Shown here in pieces: positions 15,080 to 23,875 of a DNA stretch of 40,729 nucleotides (position 1 is the stretch's first letter; each line of letters begins with the position of its first letter). Origin of the DNA: Bacillus subtilis (GTDB lineage: Bacteria; Bacillota; Bacilli; Bacillales; Bacillaceae_C); assembly GCF_008764245.1 (NCBI RefSeq), contig NZ_VTQV01000039.1:1-40729 (forward strand), in the 5' to 3' direction. The position numbers and the translations under genes are program-made. A model generated the notes under the pieces. That model had not been told where the DNA came from, did not search any database, and saw nothing but the letters and a program-made list of their open reading frames with translations.

Positions 15080-15700
15080 TTGAAGGCGTGTCCTGAAGAG
15101 ATCGTTCTCTATATGCATGATTACTTAGATGGTGACCTGCCTTACGAGAAGGAGCGAATTTTAAAAAATCATTTACAGCAATGTTCTAGCTGTCAAACAC
15201 ATTTTCAAGAGCTAAAGAGAACCGTTGCTTATATACAAAGTCCGTCGAATTTACAACCTTCAAATGATTTTGCTAAAAATGTGATGGCTAATCTCCCTAA
15301 AGAGAAAGGGAGTGCGGGTGTTAAGCGCTGGTTCCGCCATCATCCGATCCTTGTTGCAGCCTCACTATTCCTTGTTTTGATGGCTGGAAGTGTTTTCAGC
15401 ATGTGGAGTGATGACCAAAGGTTTTCAGTGACAAAACAATCTAATCTTGTCGTCGAAAATAATACTGTCATCGTACCAGAAGGAAAAGTTGTAGATGGAG
15501 ATATTACTGTCAAAAATGGTGATATTCGAATTGAAGGCGAAGTAAAGGGTGATGTGACCGTCATTAATGGCGAGAAATATATGGCATCTGCTGGAAAAAT
15601 TACAGGAGATGTGGAAGAAATCAATGAATTATTTGAATGGCTTTGGTACAAAATAAAACAAGGCGGAAAGAATATTGTTCATCTGTTTGAAAGTGATTAA
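15080..15700 (+). CDS. rsiW: Anti-sigma-W factor RsiW
   Basis: Membrane-spanning anti-sigma factor that holds SigW until stress triggers its stepwise proteolysis. The cytosolic part has the zinc-associated motif H-x3-C-x2-C (HLQQCSSC near residue 30). One membrane segment follows (HPILVAASLFLVLMAGSVF, near 92-110), then an extracytoplasmic beta-rich domain with repeated GDITVKNG/GDVTVING units. The start is uncertain: the TTG at 15080 has AAGGTGAG at good spacing and gives MKACPEE, close to B. subtilis MSCPEQ; the GTG at 15068 would add four residues but lies on the ribosome site itself. Confidence 0.94.
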   Translation: MKACPEEIVLYMHDYLDGDLPYEKERILKNHLQQCSSCQTHFQELKRTVAYIQSPSNLQPSNDFAKNVMANLPKEKGSAGVKRWFRHHPILVAASLFLVLMAGSVFSMWSDDQRFSVTKQSNLVVENNTVIVPEGKVVDGDITVKNGDIRIEGEVKGDVTVINGEKYMASAGKITGDVEEINELFEWLWYKIKQGGKNIVHLFESD

Positions 15701-15703
15701 ACG

Positions 15704-15738
15704 GGACTGTTGGGGGATCAGCAGTCCTATTCTTTTTG
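15704..15738 (+). terminator. Terminator after rsiW
   Basis: GGACTGTTG pairs with CAGCAGTCC (one wobble) around GGGGAT, followed by TATTCTTTTT. Confidence 0.8.
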
Positions 15739-15794
15739 CTGAATAAAAATAGGATTGATCACGATGTGTATAATGGTGATTAGTAAATAATGTA

Positions 15795-15803
15795 TGTTAT
15801 AAT
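15795..15803 (+). promoter_or_regulatory. Extended -10 promoter upstream of cdaA
   Basis: TGTTATAAT is a perfect extended -10; no good -35 is seen. Two further TATAAT-like boxes follow within 35 bases (near 15812 and 15825), so the true start is not certain. Confidence 0.45.
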
Positions 15804-15872
15804 GTATGAGTTATAATACATAGTATAATGGAGAATATACACCATTTTGAATAAACAGATGGAGGAAAGATA

Positions 15873-16703
15873 ATGCCGTTTGCCGACCTTCCCATCCTAA
15901 AATATGTATCGCAAATCGTTGATATTTTTCTTGTTTGGTTTGTTGTCTATAAATTGATCATGGTTATACGTGGAACAAAAGCTGTTCAGCTACTTAAAGG
16001 TATTTTTGTTATTATTATTGTGAAATTACTTAGTGATTTTTTCCATTTAAATACATTAAGTTTGATGATGGAACAGGTGATTACGTGGGGATTTCTAGCA
16101 ATCATTATTATTTTTCAACCTGAGTTAAGACGTGCCTTAGAACAATTAGGACGTGGGAAGTTTTTTGCTAGGAGTGGAATCCAAGAGGAGGAAGAACAAA
16201 AGCATCGAGTCGATGCCATTATAAATGCAACCAATTATATGGCGAAAAGGCGAATTGGTGCCCTGATTTCGATTGAAAAGGAAACAGGCATGGGAGATTA
16301 TATCGAGACGGGAATACCAATGAATTCTAACTTGACTCATGAATTATTAATTAATATCTTTATTCCGAACACCCCTCTGCATGATGGGGCAGTGATCATA
16401 CAAAAAACAAAGATTGCCGCGGCAGCTTGTTACTTGCCCCTATCGGAAAGTCCGTTTATCTCTAAAGAACTAGGAACGAGACACAGGGCAGCACTAGGGA
16501 TTAGCGAGGTTACAGATAGTTTAACCATTGTTGTTTCAGAAGAAACGGGTGATGTATCTGTGACAAAAAACGGTGAGCTTCTTCGTGATTTATCGAATGA
16601 AAAATTCAAGGAAATTTTAACGAATGAGCTTATTGATGATCCTAAAACTAAGCCATCCTCCCCATCAATCTGGAAGAGAAGGGAGAAGACAAAGAATGGA
16701 TAA
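15873..16703 (+). CDS. cdaA: Diadenylate cyclase CdaA
   Basis: Membrane-bound enzyme making cyclic di-AMP from two ATP; c-di-AMP controls potassium and osmolyte balance and cell-wall homeostasis. The product is 276 residues with three N-terminal membrane segments (about 10-85) and the DAC domain behind them. The catalytic motifs are intact: DGA at 171-173 (TPLHDGAVII) and RHR at 203-205 (GTRHRAALGISE). GGAGGAAAG precedes the ATG. The last eight bases overlap cdaR, which points to coupled translation. Confidence 0.97.
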   Translation: MPFADLPILKYVSQIVDIFLVWFVVYKLIMVIRGTKAVQLLKGIFVIIIVKLLSDFFHLNTLSLMMEQVITWGFLAIIIIFQPELRRALEQLGRGKFFARSGIQEEEEQKHRVDAIINATNYMAKRRIGALISIEKETGMGDYIETGIPMNSNLTHELLINIFIPNTPLHDGAVIIQKTKIAAAACYLPLSESPFISKELGTRHRAALGISEVTDSLTIVVSEETGDVSVTKNGELLRDLSNEKFKEILTNELIDDPKTKPSSPSIWKRREKTKNG

Positions 16704-17937
16704 TTTTATGGAAAACCCTTGGTTTGTTCGAATTATCGCTTTGTTGCTAGCTATTTTCCTTTTTGTGACAGCTAATGATATCGGAGGTAAAAATAAAAGT
16801 TCTACACCTAATAGCATGGAGAATAGCGATATCGATACCATTGCCGATGTCCCTGTTGAAGTGTATTATGACTCCGAAAATCTAGTTGTTTCTGGTGTAC
16901 CGGAAACAGTTGAAGTAAAATTGGAAGGACAAAGAAGGTTTGTCGAGGCTGCAAAAAGGCAGCGGGACTTTACAATTTATGTGGATCTATCAGATTTAGA
17001 AATTGGGAAACATCGCGTTCCGATTTTATATAAGGATATTTCTGATAAATTAAAGGTGGCAGTTGAACCATCTTATACGGAAGTGAATTTACAAGAGAAG
17101 GTTACAAAAGATTTCAGAGTCGAGGCCGAATTTAACCGGAGTATTTTGGCTGAAGGCTTTGAAGCAGAACAACCGGAAGTAGAGCCAAAAACCGTAAAAG
17201 TCACGGGGGCAAAGGATGTTATTGAAAGGATCATGTATGTAAAAGCGACAATTGATGCGAGCGGCCTGATTAACGATACAATAAAAAGAGAAGCGCGTGT
17301 CACCGTACTTGATCGAGATTTGAATAAACTAAGTGCGAGTGTAGAGCCTGAAACAGTTGCTGTGACGATTCCCATTACGAATCCAAGGAAAAATGTCCCC
17401 ATCAAGATTAATAAAGAAGGGGAAGCTCCTAAGGGGATCGATATTAAAGCTGTAAGCACCGTCACGCCTGAAGTGATGATATTTGGGACAACTGAGGTTT
17501 TAAAAGAGATAGACGAGCTAGAGGTATCTGTGGATATTAGTAATATACATGAAGATACCGAAATCGAAGTTCCTATCGAGCCGCCTGCAGGTGTCAATAA
17601 AATTACTCCTGAAAATATAACGGTCAAAGTAACAGCGGATAAACAGCAGCATGAAAAGACTTTAGACGGAATACCCATTGAGGAAAAAGGCCTGAATGCG
17701 GGGATGGAATTTGAGTTTTTATCACCGGCTACAGATTCGGTAGCATTGAAAGTGTTTGGTGAGGAAAAGGATGTAAAGGACGTTAAAAAAGGACAGTTTC
17801 ATGTCATCATGGATTTAGCTGGTCTTAGCTCGGGAACTCATGATGTGGAACTTGCGGTTGAAGCACCTGAAAACGTAAAATGCGAACTATCACAAAAAAC
17901 AGTAAAAGTGCGAATAAGAGATAAAGAAAATGGTTAA
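16696..17937 (+). CDS. cdaR: CdaA regulatory protein CdaR (YbbR domains)
   Basis: Membrane-anchored regulator that binds CdaA and tunes c-di-AMP synthesis. The product is 413 residues: one N-terminal membrane segment (FVRIIALLLAIFLFVTAND, about 9-27) and a long extracytoplasmic part made of four YbbR-type repeats of about 85 residues, recognisable by recurring VEVKLEG, VKVTGAKD and VMIFGTTEV strands. The ATG at 16696 was chosen because the membrane segment then follows directly; a longer frame from 16624 would read through the cdaA end. B. subtilis CdaR is about 480 residues, so this one is shorter. Confidence 0.94.
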   Translation: MDNFMENPWFVRIIALLLAIFLFVTANDIGGKNKSSTPNSMENSDIDTIADVPVEVYYDSENLVVSGVPETVEVKLEGQRRFVEAAKRQRDFTIYVDLSDLEIGKHRVPILYKDISDKLKVAVEPSYTEVNLQEKVTKDFRVEAEFNRSILAEGFEAEQPEVEPKTVKVTGAKDVIERIMYVKATIDASGLINDTIKREARVTVLDRDLNKLSASVEPETVAVTIPITNPRKNVPIKINKEGEAPKGIDIKAVSTVTPEVMIFGTTEVLKEIDELEVSVDISNIHEDTEIEVPIEPPAGVNKITPENITVKVTADKQQHEKTLDGIPIEEKGLNAGMEFEFLSPATDSVALKVFGEEKDVKDVKKGQFHVIMDLAGLSSGTHDVELAVEAPENVKCELSQKTVKVRIRDKENG

Positions 17938-17968
17938 ACCATTTTCTTAAGAAGGAGCGAGAATTAGA

Positions 17969-19321
17969 ATGGGTAAATATTTTGGAACGGATGGAGTAAG
18001 AGGGATTGCAAATAGTGAACTTACGCCAGAATTAGCATTTAAGTTGGGAAGATTTGGAGGCTATGTTTTGGCTAACCAAACGGAACGCCCTAAAATTCTC
18101 ATTGGTAGAGATACCCGGGTTTCAGGTCATATGCTAGAAGGTGCCCTTGTATCTGGATTATTATCGATTGGCGCGGAGGTTATGCGTCTAGGTGTTATTA
18201 CGACGCCCGGAGTAGCCTATTTGACAAAAGTATTAGGAGCGCAGGCGGGAATCATGATTTCTGCCTCTCATAATCCTGTTGCCGATAATGGCATCAAATT
18301 TTTTGGTCCAGATGGATTCAAGTTATCTGATGAACAAGAGAATGAAATTGAGCAATTATTAGATGCGGGGGATGACCTACCTCGTCCTACCGGAGCTGCA
18401 TTGGGGGTTGTCAATGACTACTTTGAAGGTGGGCAAAAGTATTTGCAGTTCCTGAAACAGTCTGTGGATGAAGATTTTACGGATATACATATTGCATTAG
18501 ATTGTGCGAATGGTTCGACATCCTCTCTTGCTACTCATTTGTTTGCAGACCTGGATGCAGATATTTCAACAATGGGTTCATCTCCGGATGGACTTAATAT
18601 CAATGATGGAGTAGGCTCAACCCATCCAGAAGCTCTTAGTGCCTTTGTAAAGGAGAAGGGAGCAGATATCGGGCTTGCATTTGATGGGGATGGTGATCGA
18701 ATTATTGCGATTGACGAAAATGGACAGGTTGTAGACGGGGATTATATTCTTTATATCTGTGCCAAGCATTTACAAGCGGAAGCACGCTTGCAGCAGTCTA
18801 CCGTTGTTTCAACCGTTATGAGCAACCTAGGCTTCTATAAGGGGCTGGAAGAGCTGGGGATCCAGAGCGTCCAAACAGCTGTTGGTGACCGTTATGTAGT
18901 AGAGGAAATGAAAAAGAATGGCTATAATTTGGGTGGAGAACAATCAGGTCATATCATTTTTCTAGATTATAATACAACAGGTGATGGCCTTTTAACCGGT
19001 CTTCAGCTTGTGAACATTATGAAGCTGACAGGGAAACCATTGTCAGAATTAGCAAAGGGTATGCAGAAGTTTCCACAAACACTGATCAATGTGCGTGTGA
19101 AAGATAAATATCATGTGACAGATAACGAGAAGGTTGAAGCAATTATTGAAGAGGTAAAGGCAGAAATGAATGGAAATGGCCGTATACTTGTTCGTCCATC
19201 CGGTACTGAGCCACTTGTACGAGTAATGGTAGAGGCTGCAACAGAAGAAAAAAGTGAGGCATTCGCAAATAAAATTGTTACCGTTGTCCAGGAAGAAATG
19301 GGTCTCCCTTCCGAAGAATAG
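17969..19321 (+). CDS. glmM: Phosphoglucosamine mutase GlmM
   Basis: Cytosolic enzyme converting glucosamine-6-phosphate to glucosamine-1-phosphate for UDP-GlcNAc and peptidoglycan synthesis; in Bacillus it also binds CdaA and lowers its activity. The product is 450 residues (B. subtilis 448). The phospho-accepting Ser is residue 100 (MISASHNP), the Mg-binding loop is AFDGDGDR, the sugar-binding loop is GGEQSGH, and the phosphate-binding loop [14 protein letters not shown] is near the end. GAAGGAG precedes the ATG. In B. subtilis glmS follows; here it does not. Confidence 0.97.
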   Translation: MGKYFGTDGVRGIANSELTPELAFKLGRFGGYVLANQTERPKILIGRDTRVSGHMLEGALVSGLLSIGAEVMRLGVITTPGVAYLTKVLGAQAGIMISASHNPVADNGIKFFGPDGFKLSDEQENEIEQLLDAGDDLPRPTGAALGVVNDYFEGGQKYLQFLKQSVDEDFTDIHIALDCANGSTSSLATHLFADLDADISTMGSSPDGLNINDGVGSTHPEALSAFVKEKGADIGLAFDGDGDRIIAIDENGQVVDGDYILYICAKHLQAEARLQQSTVVSTVMSNLGFYKGLEELGIQSVQTAVGDRYVVEEMKKNGYNLGGEQSGHIIFLDYNTTGDGLLTGLQLVNIMKLTGKPLSELAKGMQKFPQTLINVRVKDKYHVTDNEKVEAIIEEVKAEMNGNGRILVRPSGTEPLVRVMVEAATEEKSEAFANKIVTVVQEEMGLPSEE

Positions 19322-19330
19322 AAGAAAGGA

Positions 19331-19368
19331 GATGCGAACAGCTAAGGTATAGCTTTTCGCATCTTTTT
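19331..19368 (+). terminator. Terminator after glmM
   Basis: GATGCGAA and TTCGCATC form the outer stem, AGCT/AGCT the inner, followed by TTTTT. It closes the cdaA-cdaR-glmM unit. Confidence 0.92.
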
Positions 19369-19377
19369 GTCTATATG

Positions 19378-19750
19378 GCCGTCCCCGTTTTTGCGAGAAA
19401 GTGTAAAAAGGAGGACAGCGAGAATGGTGGCCGTCCCCGTTTTTGTGAGAAAGTGTAAAAAGGGGTACAGCGAGAGGGGTTGCCGTCCCTGTTTTTGTAA
19501 GAAAGTGTAAAAAGGGTTACAGCGAGAAAGGTGGCCGTCCCCGTTTTTGCGAGAAAGTGTAAAAAGGAGGACAGCGAGAATGGTTGCCGTCCCCGTTTTT
19601 GCGAGAAAGTGTAAAAAGGGTTACAGCGAGAAAGGTGGCCGTCCTCGTTTTTGCGAGAAAGTGTAAAAAGGGTTACAGCGAGAATGGCGACCGTCCCCGT
19701 TTTTGTAAGAAAGTGTAAAAAAGAGGACAGCGAGAAGGAAGGCTGTCCCC
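19378..19750 (+). repeat. Tandem array of seven 52-bp repeats plus a partial eighth
   Basis: Units begin at 19378, 19430, 19482, 19534, 19586, 19638 and 19690, exactly 52 bases apart, with a partial unit (GCTGTCCCC) at 19742. Each reads GCCGTCCCCGTTTTT, then GCGAGAAAGTGT, then AAAAAGGAGGACAGC, then a variable GAGAATGGTG. The first and third blocks are imperfectly inverted, so each unit can fold around a 12-base loop. Copies differ mainly in GAGGACAGC versus GGTTACAGC. Several units place GGAGG nine bases before an ATG that opens a 28-residue frame running across the next unit. The array fills the gap between the glmM terminator and metI. Confidence 0.95.
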
Positions 19751-19767
19751 TTATTTTTATATATAAA

Positions 19768-20889
19768 TTATCTATCTATAAGTGATTGACTCGCTGCTTT
19801 AAAGGCCTGTTTCACATCAGCGATCAGATCGTCCGCTTTTTCAACACCAACAGAAAAGCGTAATAATCGCTCACATACTCCCCTTTTAATTCGCTCTTCC
19901 CGTGGAATATCCGCATGGGTTTGAGTTGTTGGATAAGTAATGAAACTTTCAACCCCTCCTAGACTTTCTGCAAAAGCAATGAGCTGTAAATTTTGCAGAA
20001 ATGGATCGACCCACTCGCTATCCTTAATTCGGAAAGAGATCATCCCACCTTTTCCGGCGTAAAGCACATCTGTAATAAAAGGCTCACTTTCTAGGTATTT
20101 GACGATTTCTTTCGCATTTTCTGTATGTTTTTCCATTCTGAGATGAAGGGTTTTTAAGCCTCTCACGAGTAACCAAGAATCAAGTGGCGATAATATCGCT
20201 CCTGCCGCATTATGATTGTTAGCAAGTCGTTCGCAAATTTCTTCGCCTTTCGCTACTACAATCCCAGCCACAACATCATTATGTCCTCCGATATACTTGG
20301 TCGCACTATGGACAACAATATCAGCTCCTAATTCGAGTGGACGTTGATAGTATGGCGTTAAGAAAGTATTATCTACGATTAGTAATAGTTGGTGTTTCTT
20401 AGCAAGTTTCCCGTATTGTTCAATATCAATTTCTTGCATGAGTGGATTTGTTGGTGTCTCGATTAGCAAAGCTTTGGTTTGCGGTGTGATTAATTTCTCC
20501 GTTTCGTTGATATCGTTAAACTCAGAATAAACCGTACGAATTTGATAAGATTCCTTGTATTGTTTAAGTAAGCGATAGGTGCCACCGTATAAATCGGCAC
20601 ATGCAATTATTTCGTCGTTTGACCGGAATAGGGAAAGGACTAGCTGAATGGCTGCCATCCCCGAACTACAAGCGAATCCGGCATCACCAGATTCGAGATT
20701 AGCCATCCCTTCTTCTAATACAGAGCGGGTAGGATTTTTCGTCCTTGAGTAATCATATCCTGTGGAAAGACCGAGTCCTTGATGTTCAAAAGCAGTCGAT
20801 AAATAAATAGGTAGATTGATTGCGCCCGTTTTTTCATCTGTTCGGTTTCCTAGTTGCGCTAGCTTTGTTTCAATATCATTGACTGGCAT
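19768..20889 (-). CDS. metI: Cystathionine gamma-synthase / O-acetylhomoserine thiolyase MetI
   Basis: PLP enzyme of methionine synthesis joining an activated homoserine to cysteine or sulfide. The product is 373 residues, the B. subtilis MetI length. Family landmarks: YDYSRTKNPTR, the SSGMAAIQ turn, DLYGGTYRL, VETPTNPLMQ, DNTFLTPYYQRPLELGADI, and the PLP lysine in HSATKYIGGHND. The ATG at 20889 is preferred over that at 20898 because AAAAGG overlaps the latter and lies nine bases from the former. Expression is governed by the SAM-I riboswitch upstream. MetC, the usual next gene, is absent; the repeat array lies downstream. Confidence 0.94.
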   Translation of the reverse strand: MPVNDIETKLAQLGNRTDEKTGAINLPIYLSTAFEHQGLGLSTGYDYSRTKNPTRSVLEEGMANLESGDAGFACSSGMAAIQLVLSLFRSNDEIIACADLYGGTYRLLKQYKESYQIRTVYSEFNDINETEKLITPQTKALLIETPTNPLMQEIDIEQYGKLAKKHQLLLIVDNTFLTPYYQRPLELGADIVVHSATKYIGGHNDVVAGIVVAKGEEICERLANNHNAAGAILSPLDSWLLVRGLKTLHLRMEKHTENAKEIVKYLESEPFITDVLYAGKGGMISFRIKDSEWVDPFLQNLQLIAFAESLGGVESFITYPTTQTHADIPREERIKRGVCERLLRFSVGVEKADDLIADVKQAFKAASQSLIDR

Positions 20890-20920
20890 CGTGTTCATCC
20901 TTTTCTAAAAATAGTAAAAA

Positions 20921-20948
20921 TAAAAGACCTTCCCAGGTAAGAAGGTCT
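20921..20948 (-). terminator. Riboswitch-controlled intrinsic terminator
   Basis: AGACCTT and AAGGTCT pair around CTTACCTGGG, then TTTTA. It is the expression platform of the S-box. Confidence 0.9.
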
Positions 20949-21072
20949 CCATAATTGAAAACGAACTTCTTATCTTCTAGGTTAAAAAAACCTATTGGAG
21001 TTAGCACCATTGCCTAAAAAGGCCGGTTGCTGAGACTTCAAAGGGCCAAATCCCTCCGTCTCTCTGGATAAG
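20921..21072 (-). ncRNA. SAM-I riboswitch (S-box leader) of metI
   Basis: Read on the minus strand from 21072, the leader starts CTTATCCAGAGAGACGGAGG and closes with GATAAG at 20969, giving the P1 helix. Conserved S-box elements are present: GGAGGGAT..GGCCC, CTCAGCAACCGGCC, and GGTGCTAACTCC. Past the aptamer lies a terminator (20948 to 20921). When SAM is bound the aptamer forms and the terminator stops metI transcription; without SAM an antiterminator is expected. Gene content agrees with this regulation. Confidence 0.97.
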
Positions 21073-21225
21073 AAAAGAAACATATTAATTTTTTGAAAGG
21101 TTCAATGATTTATAGTTTAGTACATATTTCCGAAAAAGGCAAGAAAAATAATTACCTATATTTCCGAAAAAGCCTTGTCTTCGTATATGTTAAAATAGAG
21201 TCACGTAAAAAAGGAGGCCCATGAA

Positions 21226-21831
21226 ATGAATTCAAAATGGCATGAACGCTTTTTAGGGGATGAGTATTTTTATGGTAAAGAGCCTAATTTGTTCTTAGTA
21301 CAGGCGGAGCAGCAATTACCTAAGGGGAAAATTCTTTGTATTGCCGAGGGGGAGGGACGGAATTCGGTATTTCTCGCTTCCAAAGGGTATGATGTAACCG
21401 CGTGGGACTTTGCCCCATCTGGAATTGAAAAAACGAAGAAATTGGCTAGAGACCGTGGTGTAGTCGTTAAGACGGAATTGCATGATTTGGCTGATGTCGT
21501 TTGGGGAGAAGAAGAATGGGATGCGATTATACATATATTTGGGCATTTTCCGCCACCTATTTTTGAAAGAACAATGGAGGGGATTCGGAAGGCATTAAAG
21601 CCCGGTGGTTTTTATGTGAGCGAATTGTACACAAAAGAACAGATCAAATATGAAACAGGTGGCCCTAAGGAAGTCGATAATCTTTGTAATCCCGGCATAC
21701 TATTAGGGAAATTTCCAGATTATTTCATTCAACACTTTTATATTGGAGAGGTTGAGAGAATCGAAGGTCAGGGGCATACGGGTGTCGCTCATGTTGTCCA
21801 AAGTATTTTTCAAAAAAGGGTGCCCCATTAA
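21226..21831 (+). CDS. Class I SAM-dependent methyltransferase (TehB-like)
   Basis: Cytosolic Rossmann-fold methyltransferase of 201 residues. SAM-binding motif I is atypical but recognisable (ILCIAEGEGRNSVFLASKGY, about 36-55), followed by the acidic residue in VTAWDFAPSG and motif IV-like WDAIIHIFGHFPP; ALKPGGFYVSELY is the post-motif strand. It resembles TehB/tellurite-resistance and thiopurine methyltransferase-like proteins, but substrate cannot be inferred. AAGGAGG precedes the ATG by eight bases. It is divergent from metI, and the SAM riboswitch lies between them on the other strand; any link to SAM metabolism is conjecture. Confidence 0.85.
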   Translation: MNSKWHERFLGDEYFYGKEPNLFLVQAEQQLPKGKILCIAEGEGRNSVFLASKGYDVTAWDFAPSGIEKTKKLARDRGVVVKTELHDLADVVWGEEEWDAIIHIFGHFPPPIFERTMEGIRKALKPGGFYVSELYTKEQIKYETGGPKEVDNLCNPGILLGKFPDYFIQHFYIGEVERIEGQGHTGVAHVVQSIFQKRVPH

Positions 21832-21946
21832 AATGGGGAAGGAGAATAAATTTTAGATCGTCATGAATAAAGATATGTGAAGAGAATGATCAACTTTTTA
21901 AGCGGCTATGGGGAATAGTCGCTTGTGTATGGAAAGGATGTAACAA

Positions 21947-23077
21947 ATGAATGTAAAGGAAAAATTACAACCCATTACAGCTGCCTATGATCCTTGGGAA
22001 GCTTATATGGATGTGAATGAATTTGGAGAGATGGTGTTATCCAATATTGAATTCACAACGACGACGCTATGTAATATGCGATGTGCCCATTGTGCAGTTG
22101 GATACACATTGCAAGATCGTGATCCGGATGCCTTGCCAATCGAATTGCTGTTAAAACGCCTCGATGAAATTCCTCATCTACGAACCCTAAGTATTACAGG
22201 TGGGGAGCCCATGATGTCGAAAAAGTCGGTGAGGGAATATGTAAAGCCTCTTTTGGAATATGCGCATAATCGGGGAGTGAGGACGCAAGTAAATTCGAAT
22301 TTAACTCTACCCTTTAGCCGTTATGAATCGATTATTCCCTACTTAGATGTGATGCATATTTCTCATAACTGGGGGACGGAAGATGAATTTATCGACATTG
22401 GTTTTGCGAATATGGATCGAAAGCCCTCTAGGGAAAATCGCGGCCAATTTTTAAAGCGTATGTTTGACAATGCTAGGGCACTTTCTAAGGCGGGAGTGTT
22501 GGTTGCCGCGGAAACCATGTTAAATAAACGGACCTTTCCTTATCTCGAGAAAATCCATAATGAAGTAGTGGAGATGGGCTGTGCGCGCCATGAAATCCAT
22601 CCCATGTACCCCGTTGATTTTGCTAGTAAACTAGAAACATTAACTTTAGCTGAAATGAGAAAAGCAATTGAGCGTCTATTAGACCACCATGATCCATCGA
22701 TTTGGATGATGTTTGGGACTCTTCCTTTCTATCCATGTAGTGCTTCAGAGGAAGACCTAACGTTATTAAAACGATTGTATCAATCATCAAATGTGACGGT
22801 CAGAAATGATCCAGATGGGCGTTCACGGCTGAATGTGAATATATTTAATGGTGAGATCATTGTAACGGACTTTGGAGATGAACCATCGCTAGGAAATGTA
22901 CAAACCACTTCCTTACTAGAAGCCTATGATAGATGGAAGAAGACGAAAACGGCAAAATCACTGAATTGTCATTGTCCAGCTGTCCAATGTTTGGGGCCTA
23001 ATTTGCTCGTGAAGAATACCTACTATCAAGATGTTGATTTTCAGGAAAGGGAGGAGAGAATCACTTCACAAGGTTAA
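21947..23077 (+). CDS. yfkAB: Radical SAM / CxCxxxxC motif protein YfkAB
   Basis: Radical-SAM protein of unknown reaction, conserved in Bacillus. The product is 376 residues. The 4Fe-4S site is CNMRCAHC (near residues 43-50, C-x3-C-x2-C), followed by SITGGEPMMS, typical of the SAM-binding GGE motif. The C-terminal CHCPAVQC gives the C-x-C-x4-C signature from which the family is named and which may hold another cluster. A small hairpin (AGCGGCTAT...ATAGTCGCT) lies just upstream and may terminate the methyltransferase transcript. The last quarter of the gene is duplicated as a broken copy 1.5 kb downstream. Confidence 0.93.
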   Translation: MNVKEKLQPITAAYDPWEAYMDVNEFGEMVLSNIEFTTTTLCNMRCAHCAVGYTLQDRDPDALPIELLLKRLDEIPHLRTLSITGGEPMMSKKSVREYVKPLLEYAHNRGVRTQVNSNLTLPFSRYESIIPYLDVMHISHNWGTEDEFIDIGFANMDRKPSRENRGQFLKRMFDNARALSKAGVLVAAETMLNKRTFPYLEKIHNEVVEMGCARHEIHPMYPVDFASKLETLTLAEMRKAIERLLDHHDPSIWMMFGTLPFYPCSASEEDLTLLKRLYQSSNVTVRNDPDGRSRLNVNIFNGEIIVTDFGDEPSLGNVQTTSLLEAYDRWKKTKTAKSLNCHCPAVQCLGPNLLVKNTYYQDVDFQEREERITSQG

Positions 23078-23176
23078 GATTTTCATTTGTTTTCCTCTCA
23101 GACTGAAAACGAAAAGCAGGATATTAATCGTTTTTGTTTAATGGTAACAACAAGATCATTAAAAGGGGAGGAAATT

Positions 23177-23809
23177 TTGAAAAAAATGAGCCTGTTTTTG
23201 CTGATGTTTGTTCTGTTTAGCTCGCTTTTTATATATGGCTCGCCGATTCCAGTGCAGGCTTGTTCTTGTGCGAAGTTACCAGGGGTAGAAGAGGAACTTG
23301 AACAATCAAAAGCTGTCTTTTCAGGAGAGGTTATAAATATAAAAGAGAAAGTGAACACATCGGGATATAGGTACAAATCAGTTTTACTTCAGGTACATCA
23401 TATTTGGAAGGGTGTAAAGGAATCACAAGTCATCATTTCAACAGGTCTAGGTGGTGGAGATTGTGGGTTTGATTTTGCAAAGGGACAGGAGTATTTAGTT
23501 TACGCATTTACGTCGGACACGGACATGTATGATAGCGATACATTATCTACAAACATCTGCAATCGAACGAATACAATTCATGCAGGACAGAAAGATTTAG
23601 AAATATTAGGTGAAGGGGAAAATCCGACAGATAAGATCAGTCTAATAGAAAAAGAGAACGAAAGAGAAAGTACACCAAAAGATCTTGATCATACAGAGGA
23701 TCAAAAGGAAGGGAAGAGTATTCCTTTAATTATCTGGATGCTGGGTCCTGTAGGTCTGCTATTCCTTGTAGCTTTGATTGCTTTCCTATTTCAGAAAAGG
23801 GAAAACTGA
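23177..23809 (+). CDS. TIMP-like secreted, membrane-anchored protein
   Basis: The 210-residue product has an N-terminal signal peptide (LFLLMFVLFSSLFIYGSPIPVQA), a mature start CSCAKLPG, and a domain with VFSGEVINI, VLLQVHHIWKG, and two Cys (GDCGFDF, TNICNRT). A Cys-x-Cys at the mature N-terminus plus this pattern is what bacterial tissue-inhibitor-of-metalloproteinase-like (NTR-fold) proteins show. A charged linker and one C-terminal membrane segment (IIWMLGPVGLLFLVALIAFLF) anchor it outside the cell. The TTG at 23177 was chosen: AGGGGAGG lies five to six bases upstream, and the signal peptide starts there. No LPxTG site. Target, if it is an inhibitor, is unknown. Confidence 0.75.
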   Translation: MKKMSLFLLMFVLFSSLFIYGSPIPVQACSCAKLPGVEEELEQSKAVFSGEVINIKEKVNTSGYRYKSVLLQVHHIWKGVKESQVIISTGLGGGDCGFDFAKGQEYLVYAFTSDTDMYDSDTLSTNICNRTNTIHAGQKDLEILGEGENPTDKISLIEKENERESTPKDLDHTEDQKEGKSIPLIIWMLGPVGLLFLVALIAFLFQKREN

Positions 23810-23840
23810 TTGATTTAAAAATTTTATGTTAAAATGACAA

Positions 23841-23875
23841 AAAAGCGGGTAGATGCTATCTCACCTGCTTTTTTT
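23841..23875. terminator. Bidirectional terminator between the TIMP-like and subunit-c-like genes
   Basis: AAAAGCGGGTAGA and TCTCACCTGCTTTT form a stem with A and T runs on either side, serving both converging genes. Confidence 0.85.

Noticed and set aside
16624-16695. Longer N-terminus for cdaR starting at 16624
   Set aside because: It lies in a different frame over the conserved end of cdaA, and the family N-terminal membrane segment starts right after the ATG at 16696.
19378-19750. CRISPR array
   Set aside because: The 52-bp units are contiguous tandem copies with no unique spacers of even length and no cas genes nearby.
19322-19767. glmS ribozyme or glmS gene after glmM
   Set aside because: No ribozyme core or glucosamine-6-phosphate synthase frame is present; the space is terminator plus repeats.
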